A stretch of DNA of 61,826 nucleotides from a bacterium (GTDB lineage: Bacteria; Patescibacteriota; JABMPQ01; JAUVWW01): assembly GCA_030603885.1 (NCBI GenBank), contig JAUVWW010000006.1, forward strand, positions 1 to 61,826. Reading direction: 5' to 3'. A model generated the notes under the pieces. It made no database searches. It saw nothing but the letters and a program-made list of their open reading frames with translations, and had not been told where the DNA came from. Below, piece after piece: positions 33,727 to 42,051 of this stretch. A program made the position numbers and the translations under genes. Each line of letters begins with the position of its first letter. The first letter of the stretch is position 1.

Positions 33727-35121
33727 ATGAGTGGCATGTTTGGTGCTATTTGTAAAAGAGAATGCTCAGAGACTTTGTTTCTTGGAACAGATTATCATTC
33801 TCACTTAGCTACAGGGTTTGGAGGATTAGTAACTTGGAATAAGAGAGGAATGGCAAGAAAGATACATGAATTGGGTGGAACCCAGTTTAGGGCTAAGTTC
33901 TTCGAGGACTATAAGAAGATGAGAGGAAATCGAGGTATTGGTGTTATTAGCGGTGAAGAACAGCCTATCTTTCTTAATTCAAACCTTGGTCCTTTTAGTG
34001 TTTGTGTAAATGGTCGCATTTCAAACCACAAGACTCTGGTCAAAGAGCTTTATCTCGAGGGAGTTTCTTTTTCTGAAATGGGCAAGCATAAAGAATCAGT
34101 AAATAGTGCAGAGTTAATAGCCAGACTGATCACAAGAGGGAGCAATTTTGTAGATGGTATCGAGAAAATGTTCAATAAGATAGAAGGATCCTGTTCACTT
34201 TTGTTATTGTCCGATAAAGGTATTTATGCTGCTAGAGATAAGCTGGGCCATACTCCCTTAGTTATTGGTGAGAGAGATGGAGAATGGGCAGTGACTTCGG
34301 AGACATCTGCTTTTCCCAACTTAGGATTTAAGGTGCGCAAGTTCCTTGGGCCAGGCGAGATCGTTCTTATCGACGAGAAGGGAATGAAAGAAAAAAGTGA
34401 GGCTGGATCCGAACTACAAATTTGTGCTTTTCTTTGGATCTATACTGGTTTTCCTGCTTCGGATTATGAAGGGATAAATGTAGAGACAGTCAGAGAGAGA
34501 TGCGGACAGGCTTTAGCAAGAAAGGACAATGTAGAAATAGATCTAGTTGCTGGAGTACCTGATTCGGGTACTACCCATGCTATTGGATATGCCATGAAGT
34601 CGAGAATTTCTTTCCGGAGGCCTTTGGTAAAATATACTCCTAGTTATGGAAGAAGCTATACCCCGCCCTCTCAGAGAATCAGAGACCGAATTGCTCGGAT
34701 GAAACTGATTCCAATAGAAGAACTTACTCGGAATAAAAGAATACTTCTTTGTGAAGATTCCATTGTGCGTGGGACACAGCTAAAGAACTATACACTGGAG
34801 AAACTCTGGCGCAGCGGTGCAAAAGAAATTCATGTCAGGATAGCTTGTCCTCCTCTAATGTTTCCTTGTATATTCAATATTTCCACGAGGAGTATTAAGG
34901 AACTCGCTGCTCGTCGGGCCATAAAAGTGCTTGAGGGTAAGGCAATAGAGGATGTCAGCGACTATCTTGATCCGTTTACACGAAAGTATCAAAAGATGGT
35001 GGATCGGATTGCCAAGGAGATAAAGGTAACCTCTTTAAAGTACCAGACTCTAAATGATATGGTAGAGGCAATTGGATTACCAGAAAAGAAGCTTTGTCTT
35101 CATTGTTGGACGGGGAGTTGA
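33727..35121 (+). CDS. purF: PurF-like phosphoribosyltransferase with degenerate glutaminase domain
   Basis: The ATG at 33727 follows AAAGGAGG, giving 464 residues. The N-terminal Ntn glutaminase fold is recognisable (GTDYHSHLA, VNGRISNHKTL, SCSLLLLSDKG). But the nucleophile position, Cys in MCGI-type starts, is Ser here (MSGMFGAI), and the Asp of the TDSE motif is replaced (VNSAEL). The C-terminal PRTase half is intact, with the PRPP loop LLCEDSIVRGTQL, and ends in CLHCWTGS. This matches a PurF-like subfamily that I recall from Bacteroidota and Firmicutes annotations. It may use ammonia, or it may not be the first step of purine synthesis at all. No other purF is visible. Single-gene unit. 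Confidence 0.85.
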   Translation: MSGMFGAICKRECSETLFLGTDYHSHLATGFGGLVTWNKRGMARKIHELGGTQFRAKFFEDYKKMRGNRGIGVISGEEQPIFLNSNLGPFSVCVNGRISNHKTLVKELYLEGVSFSEMGKHKESVNSAELIARLITRGSNFVDGIEKMFNKIEGSCSLLLLSDKGIYAARDKLGHTPLVIGERDGEWAVTSETSAFPNLGFKVRKFLGPGEIVLIDEKGMKEKSEAGSELQICAFLWIYTGFPASDYEGINVETVRERCGQALARKDNVEIDLVAGVPDSGTTHAIGYAMKSRISFRRPLVKYTPSYGRSYTPPSQRIRDRIARMKLIPIEELTRNKRILLCEDSIVRGTQLKNYTLEKLWRSGAKEIHVRIACPPLMFPCIFNISTRSIKELAARRAIKVLEGKAIEDVSDYLDPFTRKYQKMVDRIAKEIKVTSLKYQTLNDMVEAIGLPEKKLCLHCWTGS

Positions 35122-35142
35122 ATGTTGAACACCTAAAGTTTA

Positions 35143-35178
35143 GGGCTGTCCTTAGTTTAAAGGTCAGTCCTTTTTTAT
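35143..35178. terminator. Intrinsic terminator between purF-like and uvrB
   Basis: GGGCTGTCCTT (35143-35153) pairs with AAGGTCAGTCC (35160-35170) with a mismatch, followed by TTTTTTATTTT. The uvrB stop lies within it. Confidence 0.8.
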
Positions 35179-37140
35179 TTTCTTAAGTTCAGCTATCTGA
35201 TCTCTTATCTCTGCTGCCTTTTCAAATTCTAGATTTCTGGCAAAAAGGTCCATTTGAAATTGTAAATGTTTAATCAGTTGAGGCAGACTTTGTTTGGCAA
35301 TATCTTTCAGTTCTAATTTCGGAGGTTTGGGAGCAGCTTGAACCCCAGCTAATCTGCCCTCTCTTATTTCTTTTTTAATAGAACGAGGAACAATGCCATG
35401 CTTTTTGTTATATTCTTCTTGAACCCTTCTTCTTCTGTTTGTTTCTTCAATGGCTCTTTTCATGGAGCCAGTCATTTGATCGGCATACATAATGGCCTGG
35501 CCATCTTTGTGTCGAGCTGCTCGGCCCATGACTTGAATTAAAGCAGTCTCTGATCTTAGATATCCTTCCTTATCTGCATCTAGAATAACAACTAAAGAGA
35601 CTTCTGGCAAATCCAAACCTTCTCTAAGAAGATTGATTCCTACTACTACATCATATTTTCCTAGTCTTAAATCTCTTAAAATGGGAGGACGTTCTAGAGT
35701 AGGAATTTCAGAGTGTAAGTAACGCACCTTTATTCCTGTTTCGGCTAAATAATCAGCTAGTTCCTCGGCCATTCTTTTGGTTAAGGTAGTCACCAAGACT
35801 CTTTGTTTCTTTTTAACTCTTTTTCTTATCTGATCTATTAGATCATCGATTTGGTTTTTAGTAGGTTTAACTTTGATACTCGGATCTAAGAGTCCGGTAG
35901 GTCTTAGCAGTTGTTCGACAATTTGTTTGGACTTTTTTCTTTCGTACTCAGCTGGGGTAGCTGAGACAAATGTTGTCTGACTCATTCTTTTTTCAAATTC
36001 AGAAAAAGTTAAAGGTCGGTTATCATAAGCCGAGGGAAGTCTAAAGCCATGTTCAACTAAAACATCTTTTCTCGCTTTGTCTCCCAGAAACATGCCTTCG
36101 ATTTGGGGAACAGTCATATGACTCTCGTCAATAAATAGAAGATAGTCTTTAGGGAAGTAGTTGAGTAAGGTAAAAGGAGGTTGTCCTGGACTCCGGCCAT
36201 CAAAATATCGAGAATAATTTTCAATACCATGACAAAAACCAGTCTCTTTGATCATTTCTAAATCAAAATTAGTTCTTTGTTCTAATCTCTGAGCCTCTAA
36301 AAGTTTGCCATGTTCTTTGAAAAATCTTACTCTTTGTTTGAGCTCTTCTTTGATTTGATCTAGGATATTAGGAATATTTTTCTTAACAGTGATGTAATGA
36401 GAGGCAGGGAAGACGTTTATCGCTAATTGCTTATTGTTTATTGTTTTACCAGTGAGAAAATTTACTTCCGAAATTCTTTCTATTTCGTCACCAAAGAACT
36501 CGACCCGAATAATTTTATCTTCTGAATAAGAAGGAAAGATTTCTACTATATCTCCTCTTACTCTAAAAGTTCCTCGGTGAAAATCTAGATCATTCCGAGT
36601 ATAGTAAAGATCAGTTAACTTTCTTAGTAGGTCATCTCTTTTTACTTTTTGACTTTGTTTGATGGTCAACTTCACCTCTTCATAATTTTGAGGAGAGCCA
36701 AGACCATAAATGCAGGAGACAGAAGCAACAATAATAACATCATTCCTAGTTAGCAAAGATTGAGTGGCAGTGTGTCTTAGTCGATCAATCTCTTCATTTA
36801 TAGAAGCATCCTTGGCAATATAGGTATCGGTTTGAGGAATATAGGCTTCAGGCTGGTAGTAATCATAATAAGAAACAAAATAGCAAACTGCATTTTCTGG
36901 AAAAAATTGTCCTAATTCAGAAGCAAGTTGAGCAGCTAAGGTTTTGTTATGACTGATGATTAAGGTTGGTTTTTGAATCTGTTCTATAACACAAGCCACA
37001 GTAAAGGTTTTACCCGAACCAGTCACCCCCAAGAGACCTTGACATTTTAGATTGTTCTTGATACCCTTAACTAACTTTTCAATGGCTTGTGGTTGATCTC
37101 CAGTTGGCTCGTAAGGAGATCTAAGTTTAAATCTTTTCAT
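35164..37140 (-). CDS. uvrB: UvrABC excinuclease subunit B
   Basis: UvrB verifies DNA damage and recruits UvrC. The 658 residues have Walker [13 protein letters not shown] (~36-47), the beta-hairpin region [27 protein letters not shown] as the DExx box, helicase motif [11 protein letters not shown] and the C-terminal UVR domain ([17 protein letters not shown]) that binds UvrC. Length is normal. A repeat-like insertion ([13 protein letters not shown] 36420-36449) lies in a loop before FPASHYIT. Confidence 0.97.
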   Translation of the reverse strand: MKRFKLRSPYEPTGDQPQAIEKLVKGIKNNLKCQGLLGVTGSGKTFTVACVIEQIQKPTLIISHNKTLAAQLASELGQFFPENAVCYFVSYYDYYQPEAYIPQTDTYIAKDASINEEIDRLRHTATQSLLTRNDVIIVASVSCIYGLGSPQNYEEVKLTIKQSQKVKRDDLLRKLTDLYYTRNDLDFHRGTFRVRGDIVEIFPSYSEDKIIRVEFFGDEIERISEVNFLTGKTINNKQLAINVFPASHYITVKKNIPNILDQIKEELKQRVRFFKEHGKLLEAQRLEQRTNFDLEMIKETGFCHGIENYSRYFDGRSPGQPPFTLLNYFPKDYLLFIDESHMTVPQIEGMFLGDKARKDVLVEHGFRLPSAYDNRPLTFSEFEKRMSQTTFVSATPAEYERKKSKQIVEQLLRPTGLLDPSIKVKPTKNQIDDLIDQIRKRVKKKQRVLVTTLTKRMAEELADYLAETGIKVRYLHSEIPTLERPPILRDLRLGKYDVVVGINLLREGLDLPEVSLVVILDADKEGYLRSETALIQVMGRAARHKDGQAIMYADQMTGSMKRAIEETNRRRRVQEEYNKKHGIVPRSIKKEIREGRLAGVQAAPKPPKLELKDIAKQSLPQLIKHLQFQMDLFARNLEFEKAAEIRDQIAELKKIKKD

Positions 37141-37226
37141 ATTTTAATTAGTTTTGTTTCGCTTTGAAAAATTTTTATATCTTATTATACAGCTAATTGA
37201 TCAAAGAGACAATTAGAGGAGGAAAG

Positions 37227-37865
37227 ATGAAAGAAATTTTGCAAAAGGCTGATGAGTGGCTCAGGAAAGGTGGGGATATTGGAATTCCTCGTCACTCTGA
37301 TGCTGTAGCCTGGTTAGCTGAAAGATTTGCTCCTTTTGTAGGAGCGGATCGAGAATTAGCCTATCTCGTCGGTAAGCTTCACGATGTGGGAAAAGTAGTT
37401 AAAGAAGTACTTAAAGTTTTACGAAGAAATCGGGGGAAATCTTTGACTGAGGAGGATTGGATAATAGTTAAGAAACATCCTTCTTTGGGTATAACTATTT
37501 TGGAAAGGTGGGAAAGAGAGTTAGGATATAAAGTAGATCCTTTAGTAAAACCTGGTGTCTTATACCATCATGCCTGGTGGAATGAAAAGGGTGGTTATCC
37601 CTTAGAGGAAGGATTTTTTTGCCTCGGTCAGGAAGAAAAGGATTTTATTTCCCTGATTAAATTTGCCGACACTATTGCCTCTATGTATGGACCTCTTTTT
37701 AGTCCAGAAGGAGAAAGAACTTATAAGAAAAAAAGAGGATTAATTGAGATTGTTGACGAACTCCACCGAATTTCAGGAACAGAGTTAAACGATACTTTGG
37801 TGACGGAATTTTCTCTACTTTGGTTTAGCATCGAGGAATCCTTCTTTAAAAGATTTAAAAAATAG
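37227..37865 (+). CDS. HD-GYP-type phosphodiesterase domain protein
   Basis: From the ATG at 37227 (after GAGGAGGA; a TTG at 37197 is less likely) the protein has 212 residues, a stand-alone HD-GYP-like domain. Seen in order: His in PRHSDAVAWLA, LVGKLHDVGKVV, LTEEDWIIVKKHPSLG, LYHHAWWNEKGGYPLEEG (the HH...GYP signature with one extra residue), FISLIKFADTIASMYG. Classic family members hydrolyse cyclic di-GMP or related dinucleotides. No GGDEF or response-regulator gene is near. It has no sensory domain, so it may be constitutive or act on another nucleotide. Confidence 0.82.
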   Translation: MKEILQKADEWLRKGGDIGIPRHSDAVAWLAERFAPFVGADRELAYLVGKLHDVGKVVKEVLKVLRRNRGKSLTEEDWIIVKKHPSLGITILERWERELGYKVDPLVKPGVLYHHAWWNEKGGYPLEEGFFCLGQEEKDFISLIKFADTIASMYGPLFSPEGERTYKKKRGLIEIVDELHRISGTELNDTLVTEFSLLWFSIEESFFKRFKK

Positions 37866-37908
37866 GCCAGGACTTGATCTCTGGAAAAAGAAAAAGTCTT
37901 GGTCTTTT
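37865..37908 (+). terminator. Intrinsic terminator after the HD-GYP gene
   Basis: GGCCAGGACTT (37865-37875) pairs with AAGTCTTGGTC (37894-37904), followed by TTTTGATAA. Confidence 0.6.
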
Positions 37909-38022
37909 GATAATAAAAATGCCTGCCCCGGAGAACGGACATTTAATCTAGTTTATGTCTACCATCTTACATTCGAGGGTCAGAGTAGCCTCTAAATACT
38001 TAAATGCTTAAATGGATAAGAG

Positions 38023-38031
38023 TTATCCACA
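38023..38031 (+). promoter_or_regulatory. DnaA box upstream of the 38103 gene
   Basis: TTATCCACA is a perfect DnaA box in the intergenic region, about 70 bases before the start codon. The promoter itself is not clear here (possible -10 TATTCT at 38063). Confidence 0.45.
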
Positions 38032-38102
38032 ACCCTTACATTCACGGATTTTATAAATGTGCTATTCTAAATAGAAAGATATAGCAATTAATTTAAAAAA
38101 TC

Positions 38103-38570
38103 ATGCAAGAAGTAACAAGGACTACGGTTCCTACAAGACCAAGACCATCCAAGGTAGTCATGTTCTGCGTTATCCTGGTTTGTATTGCTGCTCTGCTCAT
38201 GGCAGTGTTGCTGGTGACTCTAACCCTGACTAGAGAAAGTCTACCTAAAGTAACCTTTGATTTAGAAAAGTACTATGCCGTATTTCTGACTAACGGCCAA
38301 GTCTATTTTGGGCACCTAATCAAAGTACGATCTGGCTATCTGGCTCTGTCTAGTATCTACTATCTTCAGATGAAGCAGCCATTGCAGCAGCCTAAAGAAG
38401 GGGAAACCAAAGAAGAGCCTAAGCCTGAACTTTCCCTGGTTAAGCTAGGCGAAGAACTTCATGGCCCAGAAGATTCCATGGTTATTAACCGAGATCAGGT
38501 ACTATTCTTTGAACCTCTGAAGGATGATGGACAAGTGGTCAAGGCGATAGAGGAACATAAAGCGAAATAA
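38103..38570 (+). CDS. Membrane-anchored hypothetical protein (155 aa)
   Basis: The 155 residues have a short basic N-terminus (RTTVPTRPRPSK), one transmembrane helix (~18-42), then an extracytoplasmic domain: AVFLTNGQVYFGHLIKVRSGYLALSSIYYLQ (given here in parts: AVFLTNGQVYFGHL, SGYLALSSIYYLQ), a Glu/Lys/Pro-rich loop (~95-115) and VINRDQVLFFEPL. The strand pattern suggests a small beta-barrel facing outward. I do not know its function; similar short anchored proteins are common in CPR genomes. Codon use is more C/G-ending than in the surroundings, as for lemA, suggesting high expression. A DnaA box lies upstream and a terminator follows. Confidence 0.75.
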   Translation: MQEVTRTTVPTRPRPSKVVMFCVILVCIAALLMAVLLVTLTLTRESLPKVTFDLEKYYAVFLTNGQVYFGHLIKVRSGYLALSSIYYLQMKQPLQQPKEGETKEEPKPELSLVKLGEELHGPEDSMVINRDQVLFFEPLKDDGQVVKAIEEHKAK

Positions 38571-38602
38571 TTTAGTAATCTAATAACTTAGTAATTTAGT
38601 AA

Positions 38603-38632
38603 AGCCCTCGCTTAAGGTGAGGGTTTTATATT
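38603..38632 (+). terminator. Intrinsic terminator
   Basis: CCCTC ... GAGGG forms the stem around GCTTAAGGT, followed by TTTTATATTT. Confidence 0.65.
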
Positions 38633-38645
38633 TGATTTAGACACA

Positions 38646-38691
38646 GTAACATGGTAACATAATAACAAGATAACAAATGTTACCGTGTTAA
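38646..38691 (+). repeat. Inverted repeat in the ruvA leader
   Basis: TAACATGGTAACAT and ATGTTACCGTGTTA form a 14-bp inverted repeat with one mismatch around a loop of repeated AATAACAAG-like units. It ends just before the ruvA ATG (38693), leaving no Shine-Dalgarno. It could be a repressor operator or a hairpin controlling initiation. Confidence 0.6.
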
Positions 38692-38692
38692 A

Positions 38693-39268
38693 ATGATCAG
38701 CTTTCTTAGGGGTAAAATTAAGTCAAAGACAGAAGAATACATTATTTTAGAGGTCCAAAATGTTGGTTATAAAGTCTTTCTTTCCTTACCTACTCTTAAT
38801 AAAGTTGGTAAAGAAAGTGATTCAGTTGAACTTTATACTTATTTATATCTTGGTGAAAATATTGTGGAGCTTTATGGATTTTTAACTTTGGAGGAGGAAG
38901 AATTTTTTCAATCTCTGATAGACGTGGTTGGAATAGGACCCAAGGCTGCCATAAAGATTTTAGGTCTGGCCTCTCTAGATAAGATAAAACAGGCTATAGC
39001 TCAAGAAGATGTGGCCTTTTTAGCTTCTGTGCCAGGCATAGGCAAGAAGAAAGCAGAGAGAGTGGTTTTAGATTTGAAAAGTAAGATAGAAGTTAAAGAA
39101 ATGCCTAAAGAAAAGCTTTCTTTAGTCCAAAGAGAAGCTTTAGATGCTTTGGTTAAACTAGGTTACTCTACTCAGAAAGCAAGAGAAGCTTTAGCTGAAG
39201 TGCCAGAAGATATTAAAGAGACAAAGGAAATAGTAAAAGCAGCCCTAAAAATCTTAGCTAACCGATAG
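38693..39268 (+). CDS. ruvA: Holliday junction DNA helicase subunit RuvA
   Basis: RuvA binds Holliday junctions as a tetramer and loads RuvB. The 191 residues have the OB-fold N-terminal domain (MISFLRGKIKSKTEEYIIL, VGYKVFLSLPT), two helix-hairpin-helix motifs (VVGIGPKAAIKILG and VPGIGKKKAERVVLDL) and the C-terminal RuvB-binding domain (EALDALVKLGYSTQKAREAL). Normal length. ruvB and ruvC are not adjacent. The start codon sits right after a long inverted repeat. femAB follows after 5 bases. Confidence 0.95.
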   Translation: MISFLRGKIKSKTEEYIILEVQNVGYKVFLSLPTLNKVGKESDSVELYTYLYLGENIVELYGFLTLEEEEFFQSLIDVVGIGPKAAIKILGLASLDKIKQAIAQEDVAFLASVPGIGKKKAERVVLDLKSKIEVKEMPKEKLSLVQREALDALVKLGYSTQKAREALAEVPEDIKETKEIVKAALKILANR

Positions 39269-39273
39269 TTAAT

Positions 39274-40293
39274 ATGGAAGTTATTGAGGTAAAAGAGAAC
39301 CAGAAAGAAAAATGGAATAATTTTGTCAAAGCCAGTCCGAATGGTTCTTTATTACAGTCATGGCAATGGAGCCAGTTTCAGGAAGCTTTAGGCAGAAGAA
39401 TCTGGAGATTAGCCATACAAAGTGAAAAAGAATGGTCAATGCTAGCTTTAGTGGTGAAACATAATCTACCCCTTGGCAAGTGTTATCTTTATTGTCCAAG
39501 AGGACCAATATTATTAAATTCCAAATTCCAAATTGCAAATTCCAAATTACTTTTTGATAAAATGCAGGGAATTGCCGAGAAAGAGAATTCTATCTTTCTG
39601 CGAATTGATCCAGCTATTCAGCCAACAGCCAACAGCCAACAGCCATTAGCCATCAAGGACTTAGGTCTAATTAAAACTTCTAAAGAAGTTCAACCCCAAG
39701 ATACTTTAATTCTAGATATTACAAGATCGGAAGACGAGCTTCTAGCTGGGATGCATCATAAGACGAGGTATAATATTAGGCTGGCTAAGCGTAAAGGAGT
39801 AAAGATTAGACAAAGTATAGATCTTAAAGATTTAGACATATTTTGGGATTTGCTGAGTGAGACTACCAAAAGAGAGAAATTTAAACCTCATTCAAGGGAG
39901 TATTATAGAAAGCAGTTAGAAGTTTTAGGCAAGGAGGGTCTGATCAAGCTTTTTCTAGCTCGATATAAAGGCAAAGTTATAGCAGCTAACATAGTTTCCT
40001 TTTTTGGAGATACGGCTACTTATTTACACGGGGCTTCTCTTTATGAATATAGGAAGGTCATGGCTCCTCATCTTCTTCAGTGGGAGGCTATTTTGGAGGC
40101 AAAGAAAAAAGGATGTAAATACTATGACTTTTGGGGTATAGCGCCAAAAGATTCCTCTAGTCATCCCTGGCTAGGCATTACCAGATTTAAGAAAGGATTT
40201 GGAGGACAAGAAGTACATTATATAGGAGCCTGGGATAAAATTTATCAGCCTTTTTGGTATAAAGTTTACAACTTAGTAAAGCAGATTATTTAA
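39274..40293 (+). CDS. FemAB-family aminoacyltransferase
   Basis: FemAB/FemX proteins use aminoacyl-tRNA to add amino acids to the peptidoglycan stem peptide; related GNAT-fold enzymes modify other acceptors. The 339 residues contain NGSLLQSWQWSQFQEALG at the start, HHKTRYNIRLAKRKGV at the centre, the LLSETTKREKFKPHS helix, and YLHGASLYEYRKVMAPHLLQW and KYYDFWGIA in the C-terminal GNAT half. Two repeat-like insertions lie between the halves: NSKFQIANSKL (39517-39552) and QPTANSQQPLAI (39617-39652). It is tightly linked to ruvA. The substrate is inferred from the family only. Confidence 0.88.
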   Translation: MEVIEVKENQKEKWNNFVKASPNGSLLQSWQWSQFQEALGRRIWRLAIQSEKEWSMLALVVKHNLPLGKCYLYCPRGPILLNSKFQIANSKLLFDKMQGIAEKENSIFLRIDPAIQPTANSQQPLAIKDLGLIKTSKEVQPQDTLILDITRSEDELLAGMHHKTRYNIRLAKRKGVKIRQSIDLKDLDIFWDLLSETTKREKFKPHSREYYRKQLEVLGKEGLIKLFLARYKGKVIAANIVSFFGDTATYLHGASLYEYRKVMAPHLLQWEAILEAKKKGCKYYDFWGIAPKDSSSHPWLGITRFKKGFGGQEVHYIGAWDKIYQPFWYKVYNLVKQII

Positions 40294-40305
40294 GCTTGTT
40301 AATTT

Positions 40306-40632
40306 ATGAAACAAGAACGTTGGGAACAAATAAAAGAGCTAATTAAAAAGAAATTCAAGGTTTTATCCGAAGATAAGGTTAAGGAAGAGGAAAAAGAGAT
40401 TGAGACTATTGAATTTCAAGGACCTTTGGGTAAAATGAAACTAGAATGGGTTCAAAAACCTAAAGTTTTAGATATCAGAGCTTCTCATGCTGCCAAAAGA
40501 GCAGGAGCAGCAGCGGGAAAAGTAGAACAAGTGCTGTCTGAGACAGAAAAGGTAAGCTACATAAAAGCCTATGTCTTTAAAGATGAAAATTGGGTAGAGA
40601 TTGAACCTGACAAAATGTTAGGCTCTACCTAG
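40306..40632 (+). CDS. Small hypothetical protein (108 aa)
   Basis: I do not recognise it. The 108 residues are charged and soluble: an N-terminal helix (QIKELIKKKFKVLSEDKVKEEEKEI), a strand pair (ETIEFQGPLGKMKLEWVQKP), a helix (ASHAAKRAGAAAGKVEQVL) and two strands (VSYIKAYVFKDENWVEIEP). No signal peptide is present. It follows femAB by 12 bases on the same strand and is probably in the ruvA-femAB transcript. Confidence 0.7.
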   Translation: MKQERWEQIKELIKKKFKVLSEDKVKEEEKEIETIEFQGPLGKMKLEWVQKPKVLDIRASHAAKRAGAAAGKVEQVLSETEKVSYIKAYVFKDENWVEIEPDKMLGST

Positions 40633-40716
40633 ATGCCAAGCTCTAGCAAGCCTTAGAGATGGAATTGAATATTTTGATTTTTCTCGCTACGCTATAATAT
40701 ATAAGGCGATACTAAT

Positions 40717-40950
40717 ATGCAAGATATAGCTCCACAATCTGATAAAGATATCATTGATGAGATTCAACAAGCCTTTCTTTTGGAAGAGGTAACATATACT
40801 GAGAATGTAGTGGTGGTTTGTAAAAATGGAAAAGTTACTTTGACCGGTGCTGTAGACAGTCTAGAAGATAAACAAAGAATTGAGGATATTGTAGAAAATA
40901 CTCCTGGAGTAGCGCTGGTAAAAAATAATTTAAGAGTTACCAAGATCTAG
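40717..40950 (+). CDS. BON-domain protein (77 aa)
   Basis: The protein is essentially one BON domain: IIDEIQQAFLLEEVTYTENV, then VVCKNGKVTLTGAVDSLEDKQ, RIEDIVENTPGVALVKNNL. BON domains bind phospholipid or other membrane components; here there is no signal peptide, so it appears cytoplasmic. A possible -10 (TATAAT at 40694-40699) lies about 18 bases before the ATG, leaving a short leader. Confidence 0.85.
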   Translation: MQDIAPQSDKDIIDEIQQAFLLEEVTYTENVVVVCKNGKVTLTGAVDSLEDKQRIEDIVENTPGVALVKNNLRVTKI

Positions 40951-40998
40951 TATTTAAAAAGGCAGAAGAACTAGCTAAGATTTCTGGGTATGTTCAGC

Positions 40999-41040
40999 TG
41001 TGTATAACTTTTTGCCAAATTAAGCCAAATATAGTAAAAT
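40999..41040 (+). promoter_or_regulatory. DnaA box and leaderless promoter of the first pilin-like gene
   Basis: TGTGTATAA (reverse TTATACACA) at 40999-41007 is followed 4 bp later by TTGCCA (41012-41017), then 17 bp and TAAAAT (41035-41040). The ATG is at 41047, where transcription should begin, so the mRNA would be leaderless. Confidence 0.5.
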
Positions 41041-41046
41041 AAAGAC

Positions 41047-41625
41047 ATGAGACTTATTCCTTTAAATAGACTTTTAGTTGTTGTTCTTTTGGTTTTTTTA
41101 GGGGTATTCGCTTTCCATTTACCGGTTCAAGCTAATGATAAATGTCAATGCAAGGTTCATGGTGATACAGGCTGCACAGAAGATGGTGCAACGCTAGATG
41201 AGATTTGCAAGCCGGGCAGTACCTATTGTTGTCAGGGAACTATCTGTAAGAATGGAACTTGCGTTGGTGGTCTTTTTACCAAAGGACAATCAGCAGAATG
41301 CCTAGCTAAAGGAAATTGCTCAAGATGTGATCTGTTGATAGTTTTAAAAAATACCTTTCAGTTTTTGGTTCAGATTGCCGGAGCTTTGGCAGTTCTTTCT
41401 ATTATTATAGCTGGAATTATGTTTATGTTAGGTGGAGGAGCCCTAGGCGTGATGACTACCCGAGCTGCTGCTGTCGGGGTAGAAAAAGCCAGGCAGGCTC
41501 TAACTGCTGCCATTGTTGGTCTAATAATTGTTATTTTTGCCTGGAGTATGATTACTTGGATGATGCATTTTCTAGGATATGAGCAAGCGGTAGGCCATGC
41601 TTGGTGGAGTATTCAGTGTGAATAG
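41047..41625 (+). CDS. T4SS-pilin-like membrane protein 1, Cys-rich ectodomain
   Basis: First of eight tandem paralogues. The 192 residues have a signal peptide (~1-29, ends PVQA), a segment with 11 cysteines (~32-95), then the shared two-helix domain (~100-175): a first transmembrane helix (FLVQIAGALAVLSIIIAGIMF), a Gly-rich turn (LGGGALGVMTTRAA), a Lys-containing stretch (EKARQALTAAIVG) and a second helix. This is the plan of TrbC/VirB2-like and CPR T4SS-pilin family proteins. Here the Cys-rich part is N-terminal, whereas it is C-terminal in members 4-6. Function is inferred only. Confidence 0.78.
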   Translation: MRLIPLNRLLVVVLLVFLGVFAFHLPVQANDKCQCKVHGDTGCTEDGATLDEICKPGSTYCCQGTICKNGTCVGGLFTKGQSAECLAKGNCSRCDLLIVLKNTFQFLVQIAGALAVLSIIIAGIMFMLGGGALGVMTTRAAAVGVEKARQALTAAIVGLIIVIFAWSMITWMMHFLGYEQAVGHAWWSIQCE

Positions 41626-41681
41626 GCCCTCTAACTTGTAATAACATTAATTTAAGAATAACCTCTAATTTCCAATTATCT

Positions 41682-42038
41682 ATGCCTTGTTTTTCTAAAA
41701 AAATTCTAGTTTTGACTTGTTTGACTTTGATTTTATTTCCTCTCTTATCCTTAGCCCAGGCTACTGTAGAGATAGAGCCTCCAATAAGTCGAGAGATAGC
41801 CGAGGCTCCTATTCCAGTCATTATCGGCCGAGTGATTCAGTGGATTATGGGAGTTGTAGGTGCTTTAGCTGTGCTTATGATTGTTTACGCAGGGTTACAG
41901 TATATGTTTTCTGTAGGAGATGAAAGGCAAATAAAACAAGCTAAAAGTATTTTAGTGTGGGCTATAGTAGGATTGTTAATTTGTATCTCTGCTTATGTTA
42001 TTGTCTGGGCAGCTCTCCGGGTTGTAGAATTTGGATAA
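41682..42038 (+). CDS. T4SS-pilin-like membrane protein 2
   Basis: The 118-residue core form has a signal peptide (~1-27, ends LAQA) and a short acidic linker (IEPPISREIAEAPIPVIIG). Two transmembrane helices, VIQWIMGVVGALAVLMIVYA and AIVGLLICISAYVIVWAAL, are joined by YMFSVGDERQIKQAKSIL. This matches the family motif W-x-x-G-x-V...Y-x-x-S-x-G-x-E-x-x-x-x-A/G-K-x-x-L. It has no cysteines after the signal region. The next gene overlaps or directly follows its stop, so the genes are co-translated. Confidence 0.8.
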   Translation: MPCFSKKILVLTCLTLILFPLLSLAQATVEIEPPISREIAEAPIPVIIGRVIQWIMGVVGALAVLMIVYAGLQYMFSVGDERQIKQAKSILVWAIVGLLICISAYVIVWAALRVVEFG

Positions 42039-42051
42039 ATTAAAACGTTTC

